Assembly: GCA_964572825.1 (NCBI GenBank)
Contig: CAZNGS010000007.1
Coordinates: 31,999 to 95,998 of the forward strand
Length of the DNA stretch: 64,000 nt
Source of the DNA: CAYVBE01 sp964572825
GTDB lineage: Bacteria; Planctomycetota; Brocadiia; SM23-32
Reading direction: 5' to 3'
Shown here: in pieces, positions 7,657 to 16,146 of the stretch
How positions within the stretch are numbered: position 1 is the first letter of the stretch
Layout of the letters: every line of letters begins with the position of its first letter
Program-made: the position numbers and the translations under genes
Notes under the pieces: generated by a model
What the model saw: only the letters and a program-made list of their open reading frames with translations
Told to the model about the DNA's origin: nothing
The model's database searches: none

Positions 7657-10089
7657 ATGCGCTACGGCCATTTCGACGACCAGCGCCGGGAGTACGTCAT
7701 CACCACTCCCCGCACGCCGTATCCGTGGATCAACTACCTGGGCTGTGAAAGGCTCTTCGGCGTCATCTCGCAGACCGGCGGAGGCTACTGTTTCTATCGC
7801 GACGCCCACCTGCGCCGTCTTACCCGCTACCGCTACAACAACGTTCCCCTGGACGCGGGCGGCCGGTATTTCTACATCCGCGACGGCGGGGACGTCTGGA
7901 CCCCCGGCTGGCTGCCCGTCAAGGCGGAGCTGGACTTCTACGAGTGCCGTCACGGCCTGGGCTATACTGCCATCGCCGGGCGGCGCGGCGGCGCGGGGGC
8001 CGAGTTGCTCGCTTTCGTGCCGCCGGGGCTGGACTGCGAGGTCCATCGCCTCCGCCTTGACAACCGTACCGACCAGCCCAAAGAGCTGGACGTCTTCTCC
8101 TGCGTCGAGTTCTGCTTCTGGAACGCCCTGGACGACATGACCAACTTCCAGCGCAACTTCAGCATCGGGGAGGTGGAGGTGGACGGCTCCGCGATCTACC
8201 ACAGGAGCGAATATCGCGAGCGCCGCGACCACTATGCCTTCTACTCCGTGAACAGGCCCATCGAAGGGTTCGATACGGACAGGGAGTCGTTTCTGGGGAT
8301 CTATAACGGTTACGCCGACCCCGATGTGCCCCGCAACGGGGAGTCGCGCGATTCCATCGCCAGCGGCTGGTCGCCCATCGCCTCCCACCACGTGCGCGTG
8401 TCCCTGGAGCCCGGCGAGGAGCGTTCGCTCATCTTCATGCTTGGCTACGTCGAGGATCCCGAAGGAGGCAAGTGGGAGTCGCCGGGCATCATCAACAAGG
8501 CGCCCGCGCGGGAGATGATCGAGCAGGTGCGGAGCGACGCCGACGTCCAGGCGGCGATGGAGGAGCTTCGCGCTTACTGGGACGGGCTGCTGGACGCGTG
8601 CCGCCTGGAGACCGGCGGGGAGAAGCTCCGCCGCATGGTCAACGTCTGGAACCCCCGGCAGGTGATGGTCACCTTCCACCTCGCGCGCAGCGCCTCCTAC
8701 TTCGAGTCCGGCATCGGTCGGGGCATCGGCTTCCGCGATTCCAACCAGGACATCCTGGGGTTCGTCCACATGGTCCCGCAACATGCCCGACGCCGCATCC
8801 TCAAGCTTGGCGCCACCCAGTTCGAGGACGGCTCCTCCTACCACCAGTTCCAGCCCCTGACCGGGGAGGGCAACGAGGAGATCGGCGGCGGGTTCAACGA
8901 CGACCCGCTCTGGCTCATCCTCTCCACCGCCGCCTACATCAAGGAGACCGGGGACGAGTCCATCCTGGACGAGCAGGTCCCCTTCGACAACGATCCGTCC
9001 CGCTCGGCCACACTTTTGGAGCACCTCCGCTGCAGCTTCTACCACGTGGTGGAAAACCGGGGTCCGCACGACCTGCCCCTGATCGGCCGCGCGGACTGGA
9101 ACGACTGCCTGAACCTCAACTGCTTCTCCGCCAACCCGGACGAGTCGTTCCAGACCTGCGAGAACCGCGACGGGCGCACGGCGGAATCGGTGCTCATCGC
9201 CGGCATGTTCTGCTTCATCGGCCCGGAGTTCGCGGAGCTGTGCCGGCGGCGTGGTCTTGCCGAGGAGGCTGCCGCGGCGGAGGAGCACATTTCGGCAATG
9301 CGACGAAGCGTCCTGGAGCACGGCTGGGACGGCGACTGGTTCATCCGGGCCTACGACGACGCCGGCCGGCCCGTCGGCAGCCGGCTGTGCGACGAGGGGC
9401 AGATATACATCGAGCCCCAGGGCTTCTGCGTCATGGCCGGGATCGGAGTGGAGGACGGCCGCGCCCGCCGAGCGCTGGACTCTGTCGGGGAGCACCTGGA
9501 GACTCCCTACGGCATCGAGCTGCACACCCCTCCTTACAGCGAGTACCACCTCGAACTTGGCGAGATCACCAGCTATCCCCCCGGCTACAAGGAGAATGGC
9601 GCCGTCTTCTGCCACAACAACCCGTGGGTCATCATCGCCGAGACGGTGCTGGGACGAGGCGACAGGGCCTTCGACCTCTGCAGGCGCTTCGCGCCCGCGT
9701 GGGTGGAGGAGCGCAGCGACGTGCACCGGCTGGAACCCTACGTCTATGCCCAGATGATCGCCGGCCGCGCGGCGCCGCGCTACGGGGAGGCGAAGAACTC
9801 CTGGCTGACCGGCACCGCCGCGTGGGCCTACGTGGCGCTGACGCAGTACATCCTGGGCATCCGTCCGGACTACGACGGTCTGCGGGTGGACCCCTGCATC
9901 CCGTCGGAGTGGGAAAGGTTCACCGTGCGCCGACGGTTCCGGGGAGCCGTATATCGAATTGAAGTCCGCAACCCGGACGGCGTCTGCAAAGGCGTAAAGC
10001 ACATGGAAATGGACGGCAGACCGGTCCAGGGCGACCTCATTCCACCCCTGCCCCACGGCGAGCACGTAGTGATCGTCACGATGGGGTAG
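7657..10089 (+). CDS. GH94 sugar phosphorylase (cellobiose-phosphorylase-like)
   Basis: 810 residues, the normal length for GH94. These enzymes split a beta-linked disaccharide with phosphate to give a sugar 1-phosphate and a free sugar, in the cytoplasm. The N-terminal beta-sandwich starts with YGHFDDQRREYVITTPRTP and contains GYCFYRDAHLRRLTRYRYN. The (alpha/alpha)6 barrel carries IGRADWNDCLNL, whose Asp (about residue 480) is the general acid, and YQPLTGEGN-like FQPLTGEGNEEIG. The ATG at 7657 is preceded by GGAGAG 8 bases upstream; the frame is open further 5' but over a promoter. Cellobiose, laminaribiose or chitobiose are all possible substrates. It faces the transporter/UroD unit. Confidence 0.9.
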   Translation: MRYGHFDDQRREYVITTPRTPYPWINYLGCERLFGVISQTGGGYCFYRDAHLRRLTRYRYNNVPLDAGGRYFYIRDGGDVWTPGWLPVKAELDFYECRHGLGYTAIAGRRGGAGAELLAFVPPGLDCEVHRLRLDNRTDQPKELDVFSCVEFCFWNALDDMTNFQRNFSIGEVEVDGSAIYHRSEYRERRDHYAFYSVNRPIEGFDTDRESFLGIYNGYADPDVPRNGESRDSIASGWSPIASHHVRVSLEPGEERSLIFMLGYVEDPEGGKWESPGIINKAPAREMIEQVRSDADVQAAMEELRAYWDGLLDACRLETGGEKLRRMVNVWNPRQVMVTFHLARSASYFESGIGRGIGFRDSNQDILGFVHMVPQHARRRILKLGATQFEDGSSYHQFQPLTGEGNEEIGGGFNDDPLWLILSTAAYIKETGDESILDEQVPFDNDPSRSATLLEHLRCSFYHVVENRGPHDLPLIGRADWNDCLNLNCFSANPDESFQTCENRDGRTAESVLIAGMFCFIGPEFAELCRRRGLAEEAAAAEEHISAMRRSVLEHGWDGDWFIRAYDDAGRPVGSRLCDEGQIYIEPQGFCVMAGIGVEDGRARRALDSVGEHLETPYGIELHTPPYSEYHLELGEITSYPPGYKENGAVFCHNNPWVIIAETVLGRGDRAFDLCRRFAPAWVEERSDVHRLEPYVYAQMIAGRAAPRYGEAKNSWLTGTAAWAYVALTQYILGIRPDYDGLRVDPCIPSEWERFTVRRRFRGAVYRIEVRNPDGVCKGVKHMEMDGRPVQGDLIPPLPHGEHVVIVTMG

Positions 10090-10117
10090 CGGAAGGCCGA
10101 TCCGGTCACGTGTCGGA

Positions 10118-10146
10118 TTGACGCGGGCCGCTCCAGCGGCTATTCT
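10118..10146 (+). promoter_or_regulatory. Promoter of the DNA methyltransferase gene
   Basis: TTGACG, 17 bases, TATTCT; the predicted transcription start is about 40 bases before the methyltransferase ATG at 10193. Confidence 0.55.
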
Positions 10147-10192
10147 GTCCGTGGCCTTCTGAGTCGACGGACACATATCGGTTGCGGGAACA

Positions 10193-11098
10193 ATGCCAGA
10201 GAATTATAGATCATTGCTTCGAGGCACAACCTCAGCGGAAGAGGCGTTACTGATCCAAGGCGACTCATTGGAAGCTCTCAGGCATCTTGAGGCGGATTCC
10301 GTCCAGTGCGTTGTCACCAGTCCGCCCTACTGGGGATTGCGGGATTACGGGATTGAGGCGCAGATCGGCCTTGAGGACACTCTGAGAGAATACCTGGCCC
10401 GCCTCAGGTCCGTATTTGCCGAGGTGCGGCGTGTGATAAAGCCGGATGGCGTCATGTGGCTGAACATCGGCGACGGCTACACAAGCGGGAACCGGGCACG
10501 GCGGGCGCCCGACAAGAAAAACCCGGCGCGCGAAATGGATGTACGGCCGCAGAATCCGGAAGGCCTGAAGGACAAGGACCTGTTGGGCATCCCATGGCGC
10601 CTCGCGTTTGCACTTCAGGACGACGGGTGGTATCTGCGGTCGGACGTGATCTGGCATAAGCCCAACGCAATGCCTGAGAGCGTGAAAGACAGGCCCACGA
10701 GATGCCACGAGTACCTGTTCCTTTTCTCCGTATCAGAACGCTACTTCTACGACTACGAGGCCGCGAGGGTTTATGTGAACGGAAGCTGGCGGAAGCGCCG
10801 GACCGTGTGGTCGATATGTACTCAACCTTTCCCCGACGCACACTTTGCGACTTTCCCGCCTGAATTGGTGGAGCCCTGTATCACCGCCGGCTCCCGCGAG
10901 ACGGACATTGTCCTTGACCCCTTCATGGGCTCTGGCACAACCGGCGTGGTTGCCCTGCGTCTCGGGCGCCGTTTTGTGGGAATGGAACTTCATCCCGATT
11001 ACGTAGCGATGGCGGCCGAGCGACTTGAGGTGGACAGCGAAGCCATTACCAGGCTTGAGGACACCAATGGCCCATTCCATCTGCGTTCCGGAGCCTGA
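10193..11098 (+). CDS. DNA methyltransferase, beta class, probably N4-cytosine
   Basis: 301 residues. It would transfer a methyl group from S-adenosylmethionine to the exocyclic amine of a base in a specific DNA site. Motif IV is TSPPYWG at residues 42-48; the Ser-Pro-Pro-Tyr form is usual for N4-cytosine enzymes. Motif I (DPFMGSGTT) lies near the C-terminus, giving the beta order. Its 3' end overlaps the start of an XcyI-like endonuclease gene by 32 bp, so the pair looks like a type II restriction-modification system, and the XcyI/Cfr9I group recognises CCCGGG. That specificity is inference by association. All key motifs look intact. GC content looks lower than in the neighbours, as expected for acquired DNA. 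Confidence 0.88.
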   Translation: MPENYRSLLRGTTSAEEALLIQGDSLEALRHLEADSVQCVVTSPPYWGLRDYGIEAQIGLEDTLREYLARLRSVFAEVRRVIKPDGVMWLNIGDGYTSGNRARRAPDKKNPAREMDVRPQNPEGLKDKDLLGIPWRLAFALQDDGWYLRSDVIWHKPNAMPESVKDRPTRCHEYLFLFSVSERYFYDYEAARVYVNGSWRKRRTVWSICTQPFPDAHFATFPPELVEPCITAGSRETDIVLDPFMGSGTTGVVALRLGRRFVGMELHPDYVAMAAERLEVDSEAITRLEDTNGPFHLRSGA

Positions 11099-11702
11099 CC
11101 TGCAGGCGGATTTCGCGGAGTCGCTTTGGGAGATCCGTCAGCTCTATCTCCAGGATGCGTTGCTCGAGACAGTCGCCGTGCTTCCTTTAGGGCAGATAGA
11201 CGAGCAACTCAATCAACTTGTGCCGGAGAAGGCCCTGGCCACCCTTGCTTCCCAGGGTATGCGTGGCGAGCTTCTCTTTCCCGTCCCCATCATTTTGCGC
11301 AAGAACCTCTTCCTCCTCGGCTACTACCGGCTTCTGCTCGGTTTCAGCCGCAAAGCGTTCTATAGGGCAGAGTTTGACCTCAGTCGTTTCATCAAGATGG
11401 AGGACGAGGAGCGCATTACCACCGGCAACGTTGACGGCATTGAACCGCTCTGCGAAGAGTTGATTCGGGCGGCCAACCAACTGCTCTGTGGCCTCCGCGA
11501 GGGGCAGATTAGCAGTTCACTGCTCGATGACCTGACGCTTCTGACCCTCGGGGCGCAGTTGAGGGTAGGCGCTAACGTTCAGAAAGGCGCCGTCGTCATC
11601 AAGCAGGTGTTTCAGGTGGTGGAGGACAGGGCCCGCAGGAGTGCGACCCGGGCGACCGGAGCTCAGACCTGCGGCACAGGGCTCAGCCTTCCGCTCGGCT
11701 GA
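11067..11702 (+). pseudogene. XcyI-like type II restriction endonuclease, 3'-truncated
   Basis: From the ATG at 11067 the product is 211 residues: MAHSICVPEPDLQADFAESL, then GMRGELLFPVP, LLGYYRLLLGFSRKAFY and SLLDDLTLLTLGAQLR. I recognise these phrases from the XcyI/Cfr9I family, which cuts C^CCGGG. Family members are about 330 residues and carry their nuclease residues in the C-terminal part. Here the frame runs into eroded transposon sequence at about 11640-11700 and stops, so the catalytic part is missing and the enzyme should be dead. Start and frame are otherwise intact. The family call is from memory of the pattern, not from a search. Confidence 0.7.
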
Positions 11703-12226
11703 GCCTTTCCTGTTGCCGTCGGGTGCCGGAGTCTGCCCGCCCTGACCAGCTCGACCTCAAGCTCCTCCAGAGCCCGTCCGAACTGCGTCGGCAGCGGCTG
11801 AGGGGCGTCCGGGTGCCTGTCTGCGTGCGACGCACAGGCAGGCCAATCTTCGGACCGGAGAATACTGTCTCCGTCAGTATACAGCGCCACCGGCCGGCCG
11901 TGCTTGCGCACGTAGCGCCCCAAAAGGTCCATGTACGCCTCGGTCGTCTCGCCCGGATAGAACCTCGCCACCACCTCGCTGGTCGCATCGTCAATCATCA
12001 CCAGCAGCACCAAGCCGGGTCCCCGGCCTTCCAGCCAGTCATGATGGCTTCCGTCGGTCTGGCCCAGCTCTCCCCGGCACGGGCGGCGCGGACGCCTGCG
12101 GCGATGCACCTCGCTTCTGCGGCGGCGTTTCCACAGCCCTTCCTCCACCAGCCACTCCCGGAGCGTGCGCTTGCCATCCAGCACCGGCGCCATGACCCTG
12201 AGCCGATCCCGCTCCCGGTGACTCAT
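11703..12226 (-). pseudogene. ISNCY-family transposase, internally deleted
   Basis: The N-terminus MSHRERDRLRVMAPVLDGKR is that of ISNCY transposases, but the helix-turn-helix and linker (about 75 codons in relatives) are gone: the next residues are LREWLVEEGLWKRRRR. The integrase core follows with ELGQTDGSHHDWLEGRGP (first catalytic Asp) and VMIDDATSEVVARFYPGETT (second). After about VELVRAG the frame breaks and the Glu-containing part of the DDE triad is lost. It cannot be active. Confidence 0.75.
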
Positions 12227-12320
12227 CGCTATCCGTTCTCCTTCCATCCGCTCTCCTCACCATAAGGGCAGCGGACATTGTTACCTGCCGAAGACCGGAC
12301 ATTACTACTTGCCGATGACA
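11703..12320 (-). mobile_element. Eroded ISNCY-type insertion sequence
   Basis: The left end, read on the minus strand from 12320, starts TGTCATCGGCAAG and holds near-repeats of AATGTCCG typical of this element type. The transposase gene inside is internally deleted and frame-disrupted, and the right end is missing. It replaces the 3' end of the endonuclease gene, so insertion followed by deletion probably inactivated it. Confidence 0.6.
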
Positions 12321-12336
12321 CCCACGTCCCAAACGG

Positions 12337-12365
12337 TTGCGGGCGCGTGACCTGGTCGTTACACT
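12337..12365 (+). promoter_or_regulatory. Possible promoter of the kinase-like gene
   Basis: TTGCGG, 17 bases, TACACT, ending 36 bases before the ATG at 12402. The boxes match the consensus only partly. Confidence 0.35.
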
Positions 12366-12401
12366 GTGTTCTCTTACTCGGTCGCATCCCCGGAGTGTGG
12401 T

Positions 12402-13325
12402 ATGCCCTTCGACAGGACCGTCATCTCCCCCGACTGCGCCACGGAGTTGGTGCGGGAGTTCCTGGACGACCATCTCACCGTGACCGACGTCCGTCGCATG
12501 CACGGCGGCATGGTGAACAGCGTCCTGGAGCTGACCACCGACGGAGAGCCGGCCAGGATCGTCGCCAAGCTGTCCGGCGAACCGGGCAACGGCGGTTTCG
12601 AGCACGAATACAGGATGCTCGGCTGGTACCGTGCCAACACCGAATTCCCGGTGCCGCAGCCCTACGGTGTGGACACCTCGGGCGAAATCTTCTCCGGGAG
12701 CTGCCTGATGATGAAGCGGCTGCCGGGCCTCAACCTGGGCGAGGCCCGCCTGGGCAGGTCGGGGCAGGAAGCCATCGAACGGCAGATGGCGCGCATCCTC
12801 GCCCGGCTGCACGAACACAAGCGCTCGACCTACGGCACGGCCCTGAAGCCGGAGGAAGAGGGGGACGACCGGTGGCTGGACCGCTTCGGCCCCCGCATCC
12901 GGCGCGAGTTCGAGTCCGTATCGGACCGGCTCAGCAGCGGCGCCCGCCGGACCATACAGGGGGTGCTGGACAACCTGGAGCAGTGGCTGCCGGAGTTCGG
13001 CGATCCCACTCTCGTCCACGGTGACCTCTGGGCCACCAACATCATCGTGGACCCGTCCGCCCCCCGGATAAGCGGCTTCGTGGACGGCGGGTGCAATTAC
13101 ACCGACGTGGAATACGAGCTGGCCTACCTGCTGGTGTTCCACACTGTGGGGGCCACCTTCTTCCAGGAATACTCCCAATACCATCCGCTGCGGCCGGGCT
13201 TCGACACCCGCTGCCGCGTTTACTGGCTCAACACCATGCTGCTGCACGTGCGCTATTTCGGCGACGCCCATTACGTGCACGCCTCCGAGCGGCTGGCCCG
13301 CGAGCTGGCCCATCTCAGTCCTTGA
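12402..13325 (+). CDS. APH/fructosamine-kinase-like phosphotransferase
   Basis: 307 residues of the aminoglycoside-phosphotransferase fold, cytoplasmic, using ATP to phosphorylate a small hydroxylated molecule. The N-lobe has GGMVNSVLEL and IVAKLSGE (nucleotide lysine). The catalytic loop is VHGDLWATNIIVD (about residues 205-217), and the metal-binding Asp region reads GFVDGGCNYTDVEYELAYL, slightly different from the usual IDP motif. Resistance enzymes, fructosamine kinases and homoserine/choline kinases all share this fold; the C-terminal YELAYL pattern favours a sugar or fructosamine-type kinase. The ATG at 12402 has GGAG upstream. An oxidoreductase gene follows after 82 bp with its own promoter. 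Confidence 0.75.
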   Translation: MPFDRTVISPDCATELVREFLDDHLTVTDVRRMHGGMVNSVLELTTDGEPARIVAKLSGEPGNGGFEHEYRMLGWYRANTEFPVPQPYGVDTSGEIFSGSCLMMKRLPGLNLGEARLGRSGQEAIERQMARILARLHEHKRSTYGTALKPEEEGDDRWLDRFGPRIRREFESVSDRLSSGARRTIQGVLDNLEQWLPEFGDPTLVHGDLWATNIIVDPSAPRISGFVDGGCNYTDVEYELAYLLVFHTVGATFFQEYSQYHPLRPGFDTRCRVYWLNTMLLHVRYFGDAHYVHASERLARELAHLSP

Positions 13326-13349
13326 GAGCCCCGTCTGCATGGGTTGGAG

Positions 13350-13378
13350 TTGCCGCCCGGACCCCGACCGGCTACATT
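13350..13378 (+). promoter_or_regulatory. Promoter of the Gfo/Idh/MocA gene
   Basis: TTGCCG, 17 bases, TACATT, ending 29 bases before the ATG at 13408. Confidence 0.5.
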
Positions 13379-13407
13379 CGGCACTGTCATTCTTGCGGGA
13401 GGCCGTC

Positions 13408-14565
13408 ATGAGCGTCAGCCTCGGACTGGTGGGGTTGGGATCTTTCGGCTCGCAGTTCGCGCCCCTCTTCAAGGCGCATCCCCTGGTGGACCGGATCGCC
13501 CTTTGCGATCGGGAGGCGGACCGCATACGGAAGTTCGCCGAGCGGGAGTCCTTCCAACAGAAACTCCATCCATCAGACGCCTACGATTCCCTGGACGAAA
13601 TCTGCGAAGCGGACCTCGACGCGCTGGTCATTATCACCCAGCCCTGGCTGCACGCACCGCAGGCCGTGCAGGCAATGGCGGCCGGCAAACACGTCTACAG
13701 CGCCGTGCCCGTCGTCAGGCTGCCCGACGGCGATGAGGTCCTGGAATGGTGCAACCGCCTGGTGCGCACCTGCCAGCGCACCGGCATGCACTACATGCTG
13801 GGGGAGACCTCCTTCTACCGCCCCGAGACCATGTACTGCCGCCGCCGCGCGGCGGAGGGCGCCTTCGGCCGCTTCGTGCACGCAGAGGGACATTACTTCC
13901 ACGATGTGGACAACCCGTCCTGCAGCCTGCGTGAGGTGCGCCAGCACCGCACCACGGGCCAGGCCGGCCGCGAATGGCTGGACACTTCCAGTCGCTACGA
14001 GGGCGTCACCGACGGACCCATGCACTATCCCACCCATTCGGTCAGCGGCCCGATAAGCGTCATGGGCGCGCACGCCGTCCGGGTCTGCGCCTGGGGGCAG
14101 CGTGACGAGACCGGCGACGAATACTTTGAACGCAGCCTGATGAACGAGACCGCCCTCTTCAGTATGAGCAACGGCGCGACCATGCGCATCGCCGAGTGGC
14201 GCAGGATCGGCCACACCGGCGAGGAGACCTTCCGGCTCTTCGGCACCGAGGGCTCGTTCCGGGAGAGCAACTGGGTCACGAAGGATAGCTGGACGTCCCT
14301 CGAGGTGGACCGGATGCGCGATCCTCTTCCGGACGCCGTCGTCGAAGCCTTTCGAGGAGAAGTCGGCGACGATTACCTGGGCGGCCACGGCGGGTCGCAC
14401 GCCTACCTGGTGCACGAGTTCGTGGACGCCCTGGCCCACGACCGTCCCCCCGCGATCAACGTCTGGGAGGCGGTCCGCTACATGGCGCCGGGCGTCATGG
14501 CCCACAAATCCGCCCTGGCGGGCGGCGCAGTCCTCGACGTGCCCGACTGGGGCGACGCCCCCTGA
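13408..14565 (+). CDS. Gfo/Idh/MocA-family NAD(P)-dependent oxidoreductase
   Basis: 385 residues. The N-terminal Rossmann fold has VSLGLVGLGSFGSQFAPLFK (dinucleotide-binding glycines) and LVIITQPWLHAPQAVQAMAAGKHVYSAVP; in the usual EKP motif position the sequence is SAVPVV, so the catalytic Lys typical of many members is not obvious. The C-terminal alpha/beta domain follows. Members oxidise or epimerise sugars, inositols or sugar acids in the cytoplasm. The start at 13408 is preceded by GCGGGAGG. The neighbouring kinase-like gene suggests sugar catabolism, but no substrate can be named. Confidence 0.85.
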   Translation: MSVSLGLVGLGSFGSQFAPLFKAHPLVDRIALCDREADRIRKFAERESFQQKLHPSDAYDSLDEICEADLDALVIITQPWLHAPQAVQAMAAGKHVYSAVPVVRLPDGDEVLEWCNRLVRTCQRTGMHYMLGETSFYRPETMYCRRRAAEGAFGRFVHAEGHYFHDVDNPSCSLREVRQHRTTGQAGREWLDTSSRYEGVTDGPMHYPTHSVSGPISVMGAHAVRVCAWGQRDETGDEYFERSLMNETALFSMSNGATMRIAEWRRIGHTGEETFRLFGTEGSFRESNWVTKDSWTSLEVDRMRDPLPDAVVEAFRGEVGDDYLGGHGGSHAYLVHEFVDALAHDRPPAINVWEAVRYMAPGVMAHKSALAGGAVLDVPDWGDAP

Positions 14566-15163
14566 CGCGCCGGACCTCTGGCGCGGCATCCGGGGATCTG
14601 CCGCAGTTCGTCGTCAAACGAACCTGATGGTCACGGGATAGCGGAACGGCTACCCCTGCCCCACCCGCGCGGCGGCAACCAGGGAAACCAGGCATGCCAC
14701 CGTTATCAGGCCTTAGGGCTATGCACATGGGTCTCGTGCATACAACATATAGTATGTCGAAAAGTGGCGCTGCAGACCATGCCCTCAGGCCGGCAATGGG
14801 GAACAGCCGCCGCACTCAGCCACTCCAACTGACCCTGAAGTCGGCCTCAGAAGGTCCTCGCAGGTCCTCAGGAGCCTTGGTAATGTGTCGTGGGCGCTTC
14901 CAAACATCACCTGATAGACCAGCAAACAGAGGGCGCCCGGCCGGATCAGTGGGCTACAACATATGGCACCTACGCGAGCGAAGTGCATAGCCTTATCAGG
15001 CCTTTAGGCACGTACTGGCCCAAGTTCCGCAGTTTAGCAGAAAATCCGGTTTTTTTCGGCTTTTTTCGGGTGCGCAATGAGCCTGTTTGCTGCCGAGGGG
15101 GCTTCTGGCAGAATTTGCCCGCTCGGGGACCACGAAAAGGCCATGCAGTGAAAACTTAACCCC
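14566..15163. other. Intergenic region with short repeats, no gene seen
   Basis: About 600 bases of lower GC than the surroundings. TTATCAGGCCTT occurs at 14703-14714 and 14992-15003, ACAACATAT at 14742-14750 and 14956-14964, and GGCTATGCAC near 14718 is inverted as GTGCATAGCC near 14983. The arrangement brackets about 300 bp without any convincing reading frame. T-rich runs near 15050-15070 resemble terminator tails. Confidence 0.5.
14703..15009. repeat. Short element bounded by mixed direct and inverted repeats
   Basis: Both ends share TTATCAGGCCTT(T)AGG in direct orientation, with GGCTATGCAC/GTGCATAGCC inverted and ACAACATAT repeated inside. No coding capacity was seen. It could be a non-autonomous transposable element or the scar of a recombination site. 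Confidence 0.4.
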
Positions 15164-15192
15164 TTGAATGCCAACAGCTTAGGCCATATAAT
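15164..15192 (+). promoter_or_regulatory. Strong promoter of the IS1634-type transposase
   Basis: TTGAAT, 17 bases, TATAAT. The predicted start falls at the ATG (15199), which suggests a leaderless message. Confidence 0.65.
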
Positions 15193-15198
15193 TGGGCC

Positions 15199-15554
15199 AT
15201 GTTCATTCGCCCCATTAACGTGAAGAAGGCCGGCAAAAACCACAAGTACTGGGCGCTGGTCGAGTCTTGCCGCACAGAGCGCGGACCACGCCAGAGAATG
15301 GTGGCTTACCCGGGCAAACTGCCCCAGAAAGTGTGCCACGGGGTGAAACGGGCCGCGGAGGGGCGTGCGCCCTCCGGGCAGAGCCGGCTTTTCGACCGAC
15401 CGGAGCCGCAGTGGGTGGAGGTGGACACCTCCCGCGTTCGCGTGGAGCGCTGCCGGGACTACGGCGGCCCGTGGCTGGGGCTGAAGCTGGCCCGGAAGCT
15501 CGGACTGCCGGCATTCCTGCGCCGGGTTCTTCCCCACGGGCGCGAGGATGTGTC
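15199..15554 (+). pseudogene. IS1634-family transposase, N-terminal fragment
   Basis: About 118 residues remain: MFIRPINVKKAGKNHKYWAL then VESCRTERGPRQRMVAYPGK, the standard opening of IS1634 transposases, and a match through LPAFLRRVLPHGREDV. Directly after that the sequence switches to an unrelated, opposite-strand transposase fragment, so the catalytic domain (family length is about 500-600 residues) is lost. The promoter upstream is intact. Confidence 0.7.
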
Positions 15555-15579
15555 CAAGCTGGTCAGGTCCATCGAAAAC

Positions 15580-15703
15580 GCCAACGGTTCTTCCCCAGAC
15601 GGGCGATGCGGGCCTGGAGCTTCACAACCAGCGCTTCCAGCTCGGCCACGCGTGCCTTGAGCCGCTTGCAGTTGGGGCATTCGGATGTCTGCGCGTCTCG
15701 CAT
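15580..15703 (-). pseudogene. IS66-like transposase, N-terminal fragment
   Basis: From ATG 15703 on the minus strand the product reads MRDAQTSECPNCKRLKARVA followed by a coiled coil (ELEALVVKLQARIARLGKN), the zinc-finger and leucine-zipper start of IS66-type transposases. It ends at the junction with the IS1634 fragment near 15570. About 40 residues remain. Confidence 0.55.
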
Positions 15704-15766
15704 GCGCAGAAAAACACACCAACGCCCAGGGCAAAAGCACCATCCTTTCAACTCGACTTTCGACAA

Positions 15767-15808
15767 TTGAAGAGGAAAGCCCTCCTGATATGTAGCGTTG
15801 CCGCCGGG
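15767..15808 (+). repeat. Dispersed intergenic repeat, copy 1
   Basis: The core GGAAAGCCCTCCTGATATG with the following TAGCGTTGCCGCCGG closely matches 25041-25083 (GGAAAAGCCGCCTGATATG and CAGCGTACCCGCCGG). Both are in plus orientation next to degraded DNA. Confidence 0.55.
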
Positions 15809-15814
15809 CGCCGG

Positions 15815-16003
15815 GTGGTGGCCGCGTTGCTGCCGTGGGGGAACAAGAAGGCACTGGAGCGGCTCGTGGAGAGTGCGGCGCAATTGCCCGCAGATGCGCG
15901 GCGGGCACTTGCCAGCGAGTTGCACTGGCTCAGGGAACGGCGCCAGCGACGGCTGGGCGAGGAGATTGTGGAGCGCTGCCGGCGGGCCTTTGCGCAGGAA
16001 TGA
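15815..16003 (+). CDS. Short hypothetical reading frame, possibly a remnant
   Basis: 62 residues from GTG 15815 (VVAALLPWGNKKALERLVES, then a basic helix ending ERCRRAFAQE). The composition looks like real protein (amphipathic helices), but there is no clear ribosome binding site, and the frame lies between transposon fragments and a promoter. It may be the C-terminal remnant of a larger gene. No function is offered. Confidence 0.3.
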   Translation: MVAALLPWGNKKALERLVESAAQLPADARRALASELHWLRERRQRRLGEEIVERCRRAFAQE

Positions 16004-16050
16004 GGCGATGCCGAGGGGACGAGTTTCAGCGCGGTTTCGGCGGGGTGAAT

Positions 16051-16080
16051 TTGACTTCCGGAAAAGCTTCGGCCTATAAT
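16051..16080 (+). promoter_or_regulatory. Strong promoter before 16147
   Basis: TTGACT, 18 bases, TATAAT. The predicted start is near 16087, about 60 bases before the first gene of the 16147-18117 group. Confidence 0.7.
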
Positions 16081-16146
16081 GGCTCAGCGTGGTGCAGTGT
16101 TCTTTGATTCCTTCTGGACGCCAGCGAAGGGCAGGATAGGCCCACA

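Noticed and set aside
7498..10176. An 892-codon minus-strand frame opposite GH94
   Set aside because: GH94 motifs and a ribosome binding site support the plus strand only.
10193..11098. An N6-adenine methylase call
   Set aside because: The motif is TSPPYW rather than DPPY or NPPY, which favours N4-cytosine, though not absolutely.
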